A stretch of 64,000 bases of DNA. It comes from JAKACA01 sp963735115. Its GTDB lineage: Bacteria > Actinomycetota > Acidimicrobiia > Acidimicrobiales > Bog-793. Both the position numbers and the translations under genes were made by a program. Positions 1 to 8,329 of the stretch are shown piece by piece; the stretch's first letter is position 1, and each line of letters begins with the position of its first letter. Location: NCBI GenBank assembly GCA_963735115.1, contig CAVTJR010000001.1, positions 124,001 to 188,000 of the forward strand. Reading direction: 5' to 3'. The notes under the pieces were generated by a model. The model had not been told where the DNA came from and ran no database searches. It saw only the letters and a list, made by a program, of their open reading frames with translations.

Positions 1-319
1 GGGCGCTCGCCATGGTGGCGCCGGTATTGCCTGCGCTCACCATGGCACACGCCTTGCCGTCGCGGACCGCCTCGGCGGCCCGCACGAGGGACGAGTCCTT
101 CTTCGTCCGCACACCCCGGGCGGCGTCTTCGGACATGCCGATGACTTCGCTTGCCGGGATCACCTCGAGGCCGCCCGTGTCCCCGAGGCTGCCGTCGCTC
201 GGCCCGACAAGGACGACGGGAATGCCCAGCTCCTCGAAGGCCCGGCGGGCGCCGGCGACGATCTCGTCGGGGGCGCGGTCTCCACCCATGGCGTCCACCG
301 CGACGGGCAGGTCAACCAT
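1..319 (-). CDS. plsX: Phosphate acyltransferase PlsX, N-terminal part (runs off left edge)
   Basis: Only the first 106 codons are inside the window. The N-terminus MVDLPVAVDAMGGD carries the DAMGGD motif of PlsX at residues 9-14, and VSAGNTGA follows near residue 94. PlsX makes acyl-phosphate from acyl-ACP, the acyl donor for the first step of phospholipid synthesis, at the membrane face. I chose ATG at 319; an in-frame GTG two codons upstream is also possible. It lies directly downstream of rpmF, the usual bacterial rpmF-plsX pairing. The family call is secure; the rest of the gene is not visible. Confidence 0.93.
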   Translation of the reverse strand, partial: MVDLPVAVDAMGGDRAPDEIVAGARRAFEELGIPVVLVGPSDGSLGDTGGLEVIPASEVIGMSEDAARGVRTKKDSSLVRAAEAVRDGKACAMVSAGNTGATMASA

Positions 320-437
320 GGCCACTACCTGCTTGGTCCATCAGTTCGGTCGCCCGCCGGCACGCTCGATGCGGGCCGAGACGCCGCAGACGGTCGTGAT
401 GCCTCGCCGGCGACGGTCCCCCGACCAGCCGAAACGG

Positions 438-617
438 TCAATCGACTTCTATCGCCTGCCGCCCGTGGTACCAGCCACAGTGCGGGCAGACGACGTGCGG
501 GAGCTTGGTGCGACGGCACTGCGGGCAGATGCTGCGCGGCGGCTCCTTGAGCGTCCAAGCTGCGGCGCGGCGGCTCCGGCTCTTCGACTTCGAGGTCTTC
601 TTCTTGGGGACGGCCAT
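438..617 (-). CDS. rpmF: 50S ribosomal protein bL32
   Basis: This 59-residue basic protein starts MAVPKKKTSKSKSR, the signature N-terminus of bL32. Four cysteines at 31, 34, 44 and 47 form two C-x2-C pairs, so this is the zinc-binding type rather than the Cys-less paralogue made under zinc limitation. It is a structural protein of the large ribosomal subunit. The gene sits 10 bp downstream of the DUF177 gene and upstream of plsX, the conserved yceD-rpmF-plsX order that couples ribosome and lipid synthesis genes. Length and start agree with the family. Confidence 0.97.
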   Translation of the reverse strand: MAVPKKKTSKSKSRSRRAAAWTLKEPPRSICPQCRRTKLPHVVCPHCGWYHGRQAIEVD

Positions 618-627
618 CGTCGTTTCC

Positions 628-1116
628 TTAATCGGTCCGAGGGTCGGGCGCCTCGCACGAGCAGGTCTCGTGGTTGCGGTTCGCACCGCACTCCGGGCAC
701 AAACCCCGGCAGTCATCCTGACAGAGTGGTGCGAGCGGCAGGTCCAGGATACAAGCATCATGGACGATGGGTTCCAAGTCGAGAAAATCGCCCCCGATGC
801 CGTAGCCGAGGTCCGGGTCCGGGTGGTCGGTGCAGACTTCGTCGACGACGGCGACGATGTGACCGCGGGCGGTCCCGAGGCAGCGGCGACAGGTGCCCTC
901 AAAAGGGGCGCGTACGAGGCCCTTCACGGTCAGGCCACCGATGACGGACTCGACGGTGCCGTCGAAGGCCACCGGGACACCGTCCGGCACCCAGGAGTCG
1001 CTGATGGCCAGGTCGGCGATGACGGCGGACACCTCTGTCTCGTGCACCGATCCGGGATGGCGGCGAAGGCTGGCAACGGGCACGAGCCACGGGTGGCCCC
1101 TCGACCGCTGAGCCAC
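628..1116 (-). CDS. DUF177 (YceD) family protein
   Basis: A 162-residue protein of the YceD/DUF177 family, recognised from position just before rpmF and from the pattern FEGTCRRCLG in the middle plus a Cys-rich C-terminus (CQDDCRGLCPECGANRN). The family is linked to 23S rRNA or ribosome accumulation in other bacteria and plants; the molecular role is not settled. The start is a GTG at 1116 whose G is the last base of the preceding gene's TAG stop, so translation is probably coupled. The conserved cysteines suggest a small zinc site, which is inference. Confidence 0.9.
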   Translation of the reverse strand: MAQRSRGHPWLVPVASLRRHPGSVHETEVSAVIADLAISDSWVPDGVPVAFDGTVESVIGGLTVKGLVRAPFEGTCRRCLGTARGHIVAVVDEVCTDHPDPDLGYGIGGDFLDLEPIVHDACILDLPLAPLCQDDCRGLCPECGANRNHETCSCEAPDPRTD

Positions 1117-1712
1117 TAAGCGTCCTGGTCGAAGAGCCCGTCGTCGGAATCTGGCTCGCCTTCCGGCGCCAGAAACCCCCCTTCCTCCGACTCGTCCTGC
1201 GGGTCGTCGGGCACGGCCGCCAATCGCTCACGCCCCGAGCGCACTGTCTTCATCGTCCGGTCGAGCACGATCTCGAAACCGGCCAGCTTCTGATCGATGT
1301 AGTCCTCGGCCTCGTGCCGCAGCCGCCGACCTTCTGCCTCGGCGTCCTCCACCAGTCTGACGGCGCGGTGCTCGGCCTGGCGGACGATCTCGGTCCGCTG
1401 CACCATCCGCTCGGCGTGCACGCGGGCGTCCTCGATGATCTCGGCCGCCTCCCGCCGGGCGGCGGCAACGACCTCGTCGCGATCCTTCAGGAGGCGCCGG
1501 GCGCGACGGAGCTCCTCGGGGAACTCGTCGCGGGCAGCTTCCAGCAGTTCGAGCACTTCGTCTCTGGTCACCATGACCGAGGACGACAGCGGCACGGACT
1601 TCGCCGTCGAGACGATGTCAATCAGCTCGTCGAGGACACCTTCTACACCGCCATCGGGCTCGGTCGCCTCCTCGACCTCGGAGTCCGGATCGACGGACGT
1701 CGGGTCGCTCAC
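1116..1712 (-). CDS. SepIVA/DivIVA-like coiled-coil protein
   Basis: This 198-residue, highly charged protein has a helical core from about residue 50 to 170 with heptad-like spacing (VTRDEVLELLEAARDEFPEE onward) and an acidic, disordered C-terminal tail rich in D, E, S and P. No signal peptide or membrane segment is visible. In mycobacteria the gene at the same place, upstream of the DUF177 gene, encodes SepIVA, a DivIVA-like factor for septation and polar envelope growth. Position and architecture make the same role likely here, but this is homology by context. It overlaps the end of coaD by 4 bases. Confidence 0.8.
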   Translation of the reverse strand: MSDPTSVDPDSEVEEATEPDGGVEGVLDELIDIVSTAKSVPLSSSVMVTRDEVLELLEAARDEFPEELRRARRLLKDRDEVVAAARREAAEIIEDARVHAERMVQRTEIVRQAEHRAVRLVEDAEAEGRRLRHEAEDYIDQKLAGFEIVLDRTMKTVRSGRERLAAVPDDPQDESEEGGFLAPEGEPDSDDGLFDQDA

Positions 1713-2182
1713 CGGAGCGCCTTCAAGCGACGGTTGACCGGCTCGGGCACGAAGCTGCTGACGTCGCCCCCGAATCGCGCCACTTCACGGATGAGACGGC
1801 TCGAGATATAGGCGTACTGCGCTCCGGTCGGGAGGAAGAGGGTCTCGATCCCCGAGAGCTCGCGGTTCATCTGCGCCATCTGCAGCTCGATCTCGAAGTC
1901 GGACACGGCCCGCAGCCCCCTCACGATGACCGTGGCGCCGACCTCCCTTGCCATCTCGACGACGAGCGTCGACATCGCCACGATGCGCACCGTCGGTAGG
2001 TGGGCGAGCGACTCGGCCAGCATCTCCTCGCGATCCTCGATGGTGAAGAGCGGCTCTGCCTTCTGCGGGTTGCGCAGCGAGGCCACGACGACTTCGTCGA
2101 ACAGGCTCGTCGCCCGCTCGACGACTTCGAGATGCCCGTTATGGAACGGGTCGAACGAGCCGGGGAACAGGGCGATCTTCAA
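1709..2182 (-). CDS. coaD: Phosphopantetheine adenylyltransferase
   Basis: CoaD joins ATP and 4'-phosphopantetheine to give dephospho-CoA, the penultimate step of CoA synthesis in the cytosol. The 157-residue length is typical. The nucleotidyltransferase signature GSFDPFHNGH lies at residues 8-17, with the HxGH-type site HNGH at 14-17, and the second signature ISSRLIREVA near residue 125 contributes the nucleotide-binding Ser and Arg. The ATG start at 2182 overlaps the rsmD stop by 4 bases, so the two are co-translated. Nothing unusual. Confidence 0.97.
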   Translation of the reverse strand: MKIALFPGSFDPFHNGHLEVVERATSLFDEVVVASLRNPQKAEPLFTIEDREEMLAESLAHLPTVRIVAMSTLVVEMAREVGATVIVRGLRAVSDFEIELQMAQMNRELSGIETLFLPTGAQYAYISSRLIREVARFGGDVSSFVPEPVNRRLKALR

Positions 2183-2835
2183 GCGGTGTCCTTGTCGGGG
2201 TCGGGTGAGTCTGATGCGTCGAGCGGGTCGGGGGCATCTGGTTCGGCATCTAGTTCGGCTGGGGCATTTCCTACCGGTACGGCTGGCTCGTCAGGTGTCG
2301 CACCTGGCGTGGCCTGGAGCAACGTCACGAGCGTACCGCCGTATCGGTACTCGCGAGAGACGAGGTAGCTCCCCGTCCCGGTGAGGGGGTGGCGGTGCTC
2401 GACGAGGACAGTGACGGCCCTGGCTCGCTCGAGGAGCTCGCCCCAGGCATCGAACTTGTACGGAGGATCGGCGAGGGCGAGGTCGGCGGGCTGCCAGCTG
2501 TAGGTGGACAACCAGCTGAGCACGTCGGCCCGGGCGATTCTGACACCGCTCGAGGAGAGGTAGCCGGTGACCTCGAGGTTGTGCTCGATGGCGAGCACCG
2601 CCCGACGGTCCTGCTCGACGAAGGTCACCCCTGCGGCCCCCCGCGAGAGCGCCTCGATGCCGAGGGCTCCACTCCCGCTGAACAGGTCGAGCACGACGGC
2701 GCCCTCGACGAGGTCGCGAGCCTCGAGGATGTCGAACATCGCCTCGCGCACCCGGTCGCTCGTGGGGCGGACGCCTGGGAGATCGGGCGCGACCAGCCGC
2801 CGGCCCTTGGCCTCGCCGCCGATCACGCGCAGCAC
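2179..2835 (-). CDS. rsmD: 16S rRNA (guanine966-N2)-methyltransferase RsmD
   Basis: RsmD methylates N2 of G966 in 16S rRNA using SAM. The Rossmann SAM-binding loop DLFSGSGALGIEALSRG begins at residue 50, and the N6/N2-methyltransferase motif DPPY is at 123-126. The first about 175 residues cover the whole enzyme. The last 45 residues are an Ala/Pro/Asp-rich acidic tail (repeated AELDAEPDAPDP type sequence) that the family does not normally carry and that is probably disordered. It lies 13 bp after recG and overlaps coaD by 4 bases. Confidence 0.95.
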   Translation of the reverse strand: MLRVIGGEAKGRRLVAPDLPGVRPTSDRVREAMFDILEARDLVEGAVVLDLFSGSGALGIEALSRGAAGVTFVEQDRRAVLAIEHNLEVTGYLSSSGVRIARADVLSWLSTYSWQPADLALADPPYKFDAWGELLERARAVTVLVEHRHPLTGTGSYLVSREYRYGGTLVTLLQATPGATPDEPAVPVGNAPAELDAEPDAPDPLDASDSPDPDKDTA

Positions 2836-2848
2836 GACGAGCCGGCCT

Positions 2849-5119
2849 TCAGCTCCGGAAGAGGAACTGGCGCTCCTCCTCGGACACGAACAGCTCCACC
2901 TCTTCCCACAGGAGATGGTTCTCCTGGCCAGCCAGCTCCGGGTCGGTGTCCAGCACGCTTGTGGCCACGTCCCGCGCCTTCAGCACCAGGTCGCGATACT
3001 GCTTGAGGTTGCCGAGCTTCAGGTCCGAACGTCCCTTTTGCCGCGACCCGAGCACAGTCCCCCCACCGCGCAGGTCGAGATCCGCCTCCGCCAGCTCGAA
3101 GCCGTTCTCGGTCCGGACGATGGCTTCCAACCGCCCCGCCGCCAGCTCGGACGCAGGGTCGGCCAGGAGGAAGCAACGCGACTTCGCTTCGCCGCGCCCG
3201 ACGCGGCCGCGCAGCTGATGGAGCTGGGCGATCCCGAAGCGGTCGGCATCCTCGATCACCATCACGGTGGCATTGGCGACGTCGACGCCCACCTCGACGA
3301 CCGTCGTGGCCACGAGAACCTGTATCTCGCCGCTCCGGAAGGCCGCCATCACGCCGTCCTTGTCTTTCGAGGGCAGCTGACCGTGCAAGAGCCCGAGGCG
3401 ATAGCCCGCCAGCTCGGTCGCCGCCAGGCGCTCACGCTCCTCGACAGCAGCCCGGGGAGGCGGACGCTCGATCGCGAGCTCGATGGCGAAGCGGTCCTCG
3501 CTCAGCCTGGCGCCGCCGCCGACGATGAGATCCCCATCGTCGGAAAGGTCGCCCTCGTCCAAGCGCTCGGACGCCGTCGGGTCGTCGAGGCCTTCGTCCC
3601 ATCCCTCCTCCTCCATGGCTCCCCCGCCCACAAGCGGGCATACCACGTACACCTGATGACCGGCGTCCAGCTCCGCCCGGACGTGCTTCCAGACGGCGGA
3701 TTCCTGATCCCAGCCGAGCAGCCGAGTCGTGATCGGTGAGCGACCCGGCGGCATCTCGTCGAGCGTCGTGTGGTCGAGATCCCCGTAGACGGTCATGACC
3801 GCCGTCCGCGGGATGGGCGTGGCCGTCATCACGAGCAGGTCCGGCTCGGCCTGCCCCTTCTCCGAAAGGGCCGCCCGCTGCTCGACACCAAAGCGATGCT
3901 GTTCGTCGACAACGGCGACGCCCAACGACGAGAAGGCCACGTCGCCCGTCAACAAGGCGTGCGTGCCCACGATGACGTCTAGTTGACCGGTCGCCAGCAA
4001 GCCGAGGAGCCGCCCTCGTTCCCCCGCCGGCGTCCGGCTCGTCAGCAACTCGACCTGCAGTGGCCGCTCACCCCCGAGCCGGCTCGGGTCGCTCACCATG
4101 AGGCCGTCCAATAGACGCCGGACCGACAGGTAGTGCTGCTCGGCGAGCACCTCCGTCGGGACCATGAAGGCACCTTGGTGGCCTCCTTGCACGGCGTACA
4201 GCAGTGCGGCCACCGCCACGACGGTCTTGCCGGAGCCGACGTCGCCCTGCAGCAGGCGGTTCATCGGGTGCCGCTGCGAGAGGTCGGCGGCGATCTCGCG
4301 GATGGCCCGCCGCTGCGCGCCCGTCAGCTCGAAGGGCAGGTGGCGGACGAAGCTCGCCACGAGACCGCCTGGGGTCGTGTCGTGAACGAGCCCGACGGTG
4401 GATGAGGCGAGGGCGCGCTTCTTCCGCACTAGGAGGAGCTGGAGCCGGAGGAGCTCGTCGAAGGCCAGCCGGTAGCGAGCTCGTTGCATGTCCGCCAGCT
4501 CCTCAGGGGCATGCACGTCGCGGTAGGCCGCCGTGCGGCCCACGAGAGCGAGGTCGCTCAGATGCTGCTCGAGCACCGGGTCGGCGAACTCACCAGCCCG
4601 CTCCAAGGCCTCGGTCACATACCGCGAGAGCTCTACCGAGTTGACGTTCGCCTTGCCTGACTGCGGGTAGATCGGGACGATACGTCCCGTCTGGTCGCCG
4701 ACGAGGTCGATCACGGGGTTGGCCATCTGCCGTTGGTGGCGGTAGATACGGACCTTCCCAAAGACCGTGACTCGCTGTCCTTCGGAGAACTGCCGAGCGC
4801 GCCAGCCCTGATTGAAGAAAGTGCAGGTCAACGAGGCGGTGCCGTCGTGCAAAACTATCTCGGCCGTCGAGCGGCCACCACGCAGCCTCCGCGTCGTGCT
4901 GCGCAGGACGTTGGCGGTCACGACCGCCTCCTCGCCCTCGCTCAGAGCCGCGATCTCGGCCTCCTTTGTTCGATCGGCGTACCGCCGCGGGTAGTGCGTG
5001 AGCAGGTCAAGCACCGTCTCGATGCCGAGCGCGCGCAGGCCGGCGACCTTGCGGGGCGAGACGGCTTTCAGCTCCGAGACGGCTTTCCCGCTCAGCGATT
5101 TCAGGGAGCGGGGGCTCAC
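2849..5119 (-). CDS. recG: ATP-dependent DNA helicase RecG
   Basis: RecG remodels stalled replication forks and Holliday junctions. I start it at GTG 5119, which shares GTGA with the stop of the upstream gene and gives 756 residues; the open frame extends farther upstream but that part is a shadow of the neighbour. Visible parts are an OB-fold wedge domain in the first third, Walker A QGDVGSGKT near residue 292, a DEQH box (VVDEQHRFG), TATPIPRT, and the C-terminal helicase motif QLRGRVGRG. An acidic stretch of roughly 45 residues (rich in E, D and G) is inserted after VYVVCPLV, between the two helicase lobes' motifs; most RecG proteins have a shorter segment there. Confidence 0.95.
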   Translation of the reverse strand: MSPRSLKSLSGKAVSELKAVSPRKVAGLRALGIETVLDLLTHYPRRYADRTKEAEIAALSEGEEAVVTANVLRSTTRRLRGGRSTAEIVLHDGTASLTCTFFNQGWRARQFSEGQRVTVFGKVRIYRHQRQMANPVIDLVGDQTGRIVPIYPQSGKANVNSVELSRYVTEALERAGEFADPVLEQHLSDLALVGRTAAYRDVHAPEELADMQRARYRLAFDELLRLQLLLVRKKRALASSTVGLVHDTTPGGLVASFVRHLPFELTGAQRRAIREIAADLSQRHPMNRLLQGDVGSGKTVVAVAALLYAVQGGHQGAFMVPTEVLAEQHYLSVRRLLDGLMVSDPSRLGGERPLQVELLTSRTPAGERGRLLGLLATGQLDVIVGTHALLTGDVAFSSLGVAVVDEQHRFGVEQRAALSEKGQAEPDLLVMTATPIPRTAVMTVYGDLDHTTLDEMPPGRSPITTRLLGWDQESAVWKHVRAELDAGHQVYVVCPLVGGGAMEEEGWDEGLDDPTASERLDEGDLSDDGDLIVGGGARLSEDRFAIELAIERPPPRAAVEERERLAATELAGYRLGLLHGQLPSKDKDGVMAAFRSGEIQVLVATTVVEVGVDVANATVMVIEDADRFGIAQLHQLRGRVGRGEAKSRCFLLADPASELAAGRLEAIVRTENGFELAEADLDLRGGGTVLGSRQKGRSDLKLGNLKQYRDLVLKARDVATSVLDTDPELAGQENHLLWEEVELFVSEEERQFLFRS

Positions 5120-6828
5120 TCGACGGCGACGAGGTACGGGTACAGCGGTTGGCCGCCGTCGTGCAGCTCGATGGCCAGGTCGGGACGGTGCTCGGTCAGC
5201 CATTCCGTCACACGGCGCGTGTCGGCCGGTTTGGCGCCGGCGCCCTCGATGATGGTGACGATCTCGTGCTGCTCGCGCAGCAGCCGGTCGAGCAGCCGGA
5301 TGGTCGCATCGGCAACGGTGGCGGCGACGACCTCGATCCCCCGTCGGGACACGCCGATCCAGTCGCCGGCGATAATCTCGCCGACCTCGGTGTCGCTCGC
5401 CCTCACCGCCTGGGTGACCTCGCCTGCCACGACGCGGGCGGCCGCAGCCGCCATCGCCTCGGCGTTGGCGTCGGCGCCGACCTCCGGGTCGTACTCCAAC
5501 AGGGCGGCGAAGCCCTCCTGGATGCCAGCGGTGTCGACGACGCGGGCGGGCTTCTCGCTGAGCTCGCAAGCTTGGGCGGCCACCGCCCGGATGTTCTTGT
5601 TGTTCGGGAGCACGATGACCTCGGCTCCCGGGGTGGCTTTCATCACCTGCAGGATCTGCTCGGTGGACGGGTTCATCGACTGCCCGCCGGCGACGATGTG
5701 GCGAACGCCGAGGGAGTGGAAGATGCGACCGATGCCGTCGCCCGTGGCCACGGCGACGACGCTCGTCACCGGCGCCGGGCCCAGCTCCTCCTCTACCTCA
5801 CCGGCGCCGCTGCCCGCCGCTCGGCGGACCCAGGACTCCTCCTCGACCTGCTCCAGGAGATCGGTGACGCGGATGCTGCGGGGGCGTCCGGCGTCGATGG
5901 CCGCTTCCACAGCTGCCCCGATGTCGTTCGTGTGGATGTGGCAGTTCCACATGCCCTCGCCGCCGACGACGACGATCGAGTCGCCGATTCCGGCCCAGAC
6001 GTTCTTGAAGGCCGGTATGGCGTGGTCGGGTGCTTCCAGGAAGTACATGACCTCGTAGCGGAGATCACCGACGTCGCCCTCCCCCGCCACCAGCGGGTCC
6101 CCGGGTGCCGCCGCTACTTGGGAGGCGGCCCAGTCGACCCCGTCTGCGATGCGGGCGACGACCTCGTCGGGGAGGGGCAAGTGACTCGGCGGCTCCCGCC
6201 CGTCGATCACCTCGAGGAAGGCATCGAAGAGAAGGACGAGGCCGGCACCGCCGGCGTCGACCACGCCGGCGGTGGCAAGGACCGCGAGCTGCTCGGGCGT
6301 CCGCCAGAGGGCTTCGACCGCCGCTTGGCGAGCGGCTTCGGCCACGCCGAGGAGGTCGGAGTCCGCCGGCGCCGTGGCAGCTGCAGAAGCCGCTGAGGCC
6401 GCCACCGTGAGGATGGTGCCTTCGACGGGTTTCATGACGCCGGCGCGGGCGGCGACATTGGCCTCGGCGAGGCCGGCAACCATCTCTGCCGCCCCGATCA
6501 TGGCGTCGGCGGTCTCGGCGTGTTGAGCCACGGTTTTGGCGAAGCCACGGAGGATCTGGCACAGGATCACGCCGGAGTTGCCGCGGGCACCCATGAGCGA
6601 GCCGTGCGAGATCGCCCTGCAGACCGCCCTCAGGTCGGCGACCGCCTCCAGCCCGGCGAGCTCCTTGCGGACGGACTCGAGCGTGAGGTACATGTTCGTC
6701 CCGGTGTCGCCGTCGGGCACGGGATAGACGTTCAAGCGGTTGATGACGTCACGGTGGCGGGCGAGACCGCGTTCAAAGCCCGCCATGACCTCGACGAGAT
6801 CGGCGGCCCCGAGGGCGTCTCGGATCAC
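5116..6828 (-). CDS. FakA-like DAK2-domain protein
   Basis: The N-terminal DAK2 (dihydroxyacetone-kinase L-like) domain shows the Mg-ATP site NVYPVPDGDTGTN at residues 33-45 and GARGNSGV at 80-87. The middle and C-terminal parts match the layout of FakA, the ATP-binding subunit of bacterial fatty acid kinase, which phosphorylates fatty acids held by a separate FakB (DegV) protein. At 570 residues it has the usual length. No fakB lies in the window. In actinobacteria this gene commonly precedes recG, as here, with a 4-base overlap. The function as a fatty acid kinase subunit follows from the family, not from direct evidence. Confidence 0.88.
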   Translation of the reverse strand: MIRDALGAADLVEVMAGFERGLARHRDVINRLNVYPVPDGDTGTNMYLTLESVRKELAGLEAVADLRAVCRAISHGSLMGARGNSGVILCQILRGFAKTVAQHAETADAMIGAAEMVAGLAEANVAARAGVMKPVEGTILTVAASAASAAATAPADSDLLGVAEAARQAAVEALWRTPEQLAVLATAGVVDAGGAGLVLLFDAFLEVIDGREPPSHLPLPDEVVARIADGVDWAASQVAAAPGDPLVAGEGDVGDLRYEVMYFLEAPDHAIPAFKNVWAGIGDSIVVVGGEGMWNCHIHTNDIGAAVEAAIDAGRPRSIRVTDLLEQVEEESWVRRAAGSGAGEVEEELGPAPVTSVVAVATGDGIGRIFHSLGVRHIVAGGQSMNPSTEQILQVMKATPGAEVIVLPNNKNIRAVAAQACELSEKPARVVDTAGIQEGFAALLEYDPEVGADANAEAMAAAAARVVAGEVTQAVRASDTEVGEIIAGDWIGVSRRGIEVVAATVADATIRLLDRLLREQHEIVTIIEGAGAKPADTRRVTEWLTEHRPDLAIELHDGGQPLYPYLVAVE

Positions 6829-6934
6829 GCAGCTGCCTCACGGTGAGGGGCGCGGGTGGTCGGGGCCATGGCGGAGGATGGTAACCTCCAAGCCTGTCCC
6901 AGCAGTCTTTCGTCGATCGAGGTGACGCGTCCCC
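6829..6934. promoter_or_regulatory. Divergent control region between the fakA-like gene and rpmB
   Basis: The 106 bp separate two divergent transcription units, so both promoters should be here. I see no confident -35/-10 pair. A purine-rich GAGGTGA ends 9 bases before the rpmB ATG and is a good ribosome binding site. A TAACCT-containing stretch around 6884 could be part of a -10 element for rpmB, but that is weak. Confidence 0.4.
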
Positions 6935-7156
6935 ATGGCAGCCGTTTGCGAGCTTTGTGGCAAAGGACCCGGCTTCGGCATGAACGTGTCGCACTCCCAC
7001 CGCAGGACGAAGCGACGCTTCAACCCGAACATCCAGAAGGTGCGGGCTCTCGTGGGCGGCACGCCGCGACGCCTCTACGTGTGCACGTCGTGCATCCGCG
7101 CCGGCAAAGTCATCAAGCCTCCTCGCCGCCGCGTCCCGGCGAAGACGTCCGCCTGA
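6935..7156 (+). CDS. rpmB: 50S ribosomal protein bL28
   Basis: A 73-residue basic protein starting MAAVCELCGKGPGFGMNVSHSH, the standard bL28 N-terminus. C-x2-C at residues 5 and 8 and VCTSC later in the chain show the zinc-binding form. It is a structural protein of the large ribosomal subunit. It stands alone on the plus strand, divergent from the fakA-recG unit and convergent with thiL, an arrangement frequent in actinobacteria. A strong ribosome binding site supports the start. Confidence 0.97.
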   Translation: MAAVCELCGKGPGFGMNVSHSHRRTKRRFNPNIQKVRALVGGTPRRLYVCTSCIRAGKVIKPPRRRVPAKTSA

Positions 7157-7195
7157 GGGCCTGAAGGGCGCCGACCGGTCCGCCCGGGGTGGCGG

Positions 7196-8173
7196 TCAGG
7201 CGCCAAACGAGTGCTCCCACCCGCGGATCTCGAGTTGGCGGCCCTCGAGCGAGCGTTCGGCGGCGTCGCTTGAGCACACCCCGATCCGGAAGGGCGGCGC
7301 CAGCCCGGCCACCTCGAAGGCATCGAGCACCGGCGCCCCCGGTGGGGCTGTGAACGCCAGCTCATAGTCCTCACCGCCGCCGAGGGCCTGCTCGAGGCTC
7401 GCCTTCTCGGCCACCGGGACCGAGCTGAGCCGGAAGCCCACCCCTGATTGCACGGCGATGTGGTCGAGGTCCTTCGAGAGCCCGTCGGAGATGTCGATCA
7501 TGGCGGTGGCGCCGGCGGCGGCGGCGGCCACGCCCTCCCGCAGGCGGGCGATCGGCCGGCGATACGCCTGGATGAGCAAGCGCTCCCCTTCGTCATCGGT
7601 CTCCGCGGCACCGCCGCGCGATCGCAGCAGCTGCAGGCCGGCGGCGGAGGCACCGAGCGGTCCACTCAACCAGATCACGTCATCGGCCCGGGCGCCGCTT
7701 CGCAGCACGGGGCTGCGATCGTCGCAGGTCCCGGTGATGGCCACCGAGATCACGAGCCGGTCTCCGCCGCTGAGGTCGCCGCCGACGAGAGCGATCCCCT
7801 GCGCCGTGCACGCTTCGACCATGCCATCGGCGACGGCGTCGATGTCGGTGTCCGCCGGCGCCGACACGCCGGCCACGGCGTGCAACGGCCGTCCTCCCAT
7901 GGCGGCGATGTCGCTGGCGTTCACCGAGATCGCCTTCCAGCCGGCGTCGGCGAGCGACCCGAGAGCGAGGTCGACATGAACGCCCTCCACGACGAGGTCG
8001 ATGGCCAACAGCAGGCGCTTCCCGGGCGGGCGAGCGAGCACGGCGGCGTCGTCGCCCGAGAACACCTCCCCCGGGGCCGGCTGCGGCAGCCCCCGTCCGT
8101 CGCGGCCGGCGAGACCAAGGCGCCGCTGAATGCGGGCGATGGCCTCGAACTCGCCACCCGGAACGGTCGTCAC
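7196..8173 (-). CDS. thiL: Thiamine-monophosphate kinase
   Basis: ThiL phosphorylates thiamine monophosphate to the active cofactor thiamine diphosphate. From GTG 8173 the product is 325 residues, the normal length; a much longer open frame upstream runs antisense to pckG and is not coding. Family motifs are all present: GDDAAVL at 40-46, GWKAISVNASDIAAMGG, VGGDLSGGD and DISDGLSKDL, which supply the Mg and nucleotide ligands of the AIR-synthase-like fold. The N-terminus EFEAIARI is the usual ThiL opening. Other thiamine genes are not nearby. Confidence 0.95.
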   Translation of the reverse strand: MTTVPGGEFEAIARIQRRLGLAGRDGRGLPQPAPGEVFSGDDAAVLARPPGKRLLLAIDLVVEGVHVDLALGSLADAGWKAISVNASDIAAMGGRPLHAVAGVSAPADTDIDAVADGMVEACTAQGIALVGGDLSGGDRLVISVAITGTCDDRSPVLRSGARADDVIWLSGPLGASAAGLQLLRSRGGAAETDDEGERLLIQAYRRPIARLREGVAAAAAGATAMIDISDGLSKDLDHIAVQSGVGFRLSSVPVAEKASLEQALGGGEDYELAFTAPPGAPVLDAFEVAGLAPPFRIGVCSSDAAERSLEGRQLEIRGWEHSFGA

Positions 8174-8329
8174 GCAGGCGGACGGTAGCCCAAAGCTGCC
8201 GGGAGGCGGACTTGGGTCTGCGCGATTGCGGCGCCTAGCATCGGGCACACTCTTTGGCGCCCGGCGCCACCGACCACCGCCGGCCGCAACCCGTCGATAT
8301 TGTCCGTGCTGAAAGGACCCCCGCCCAAC

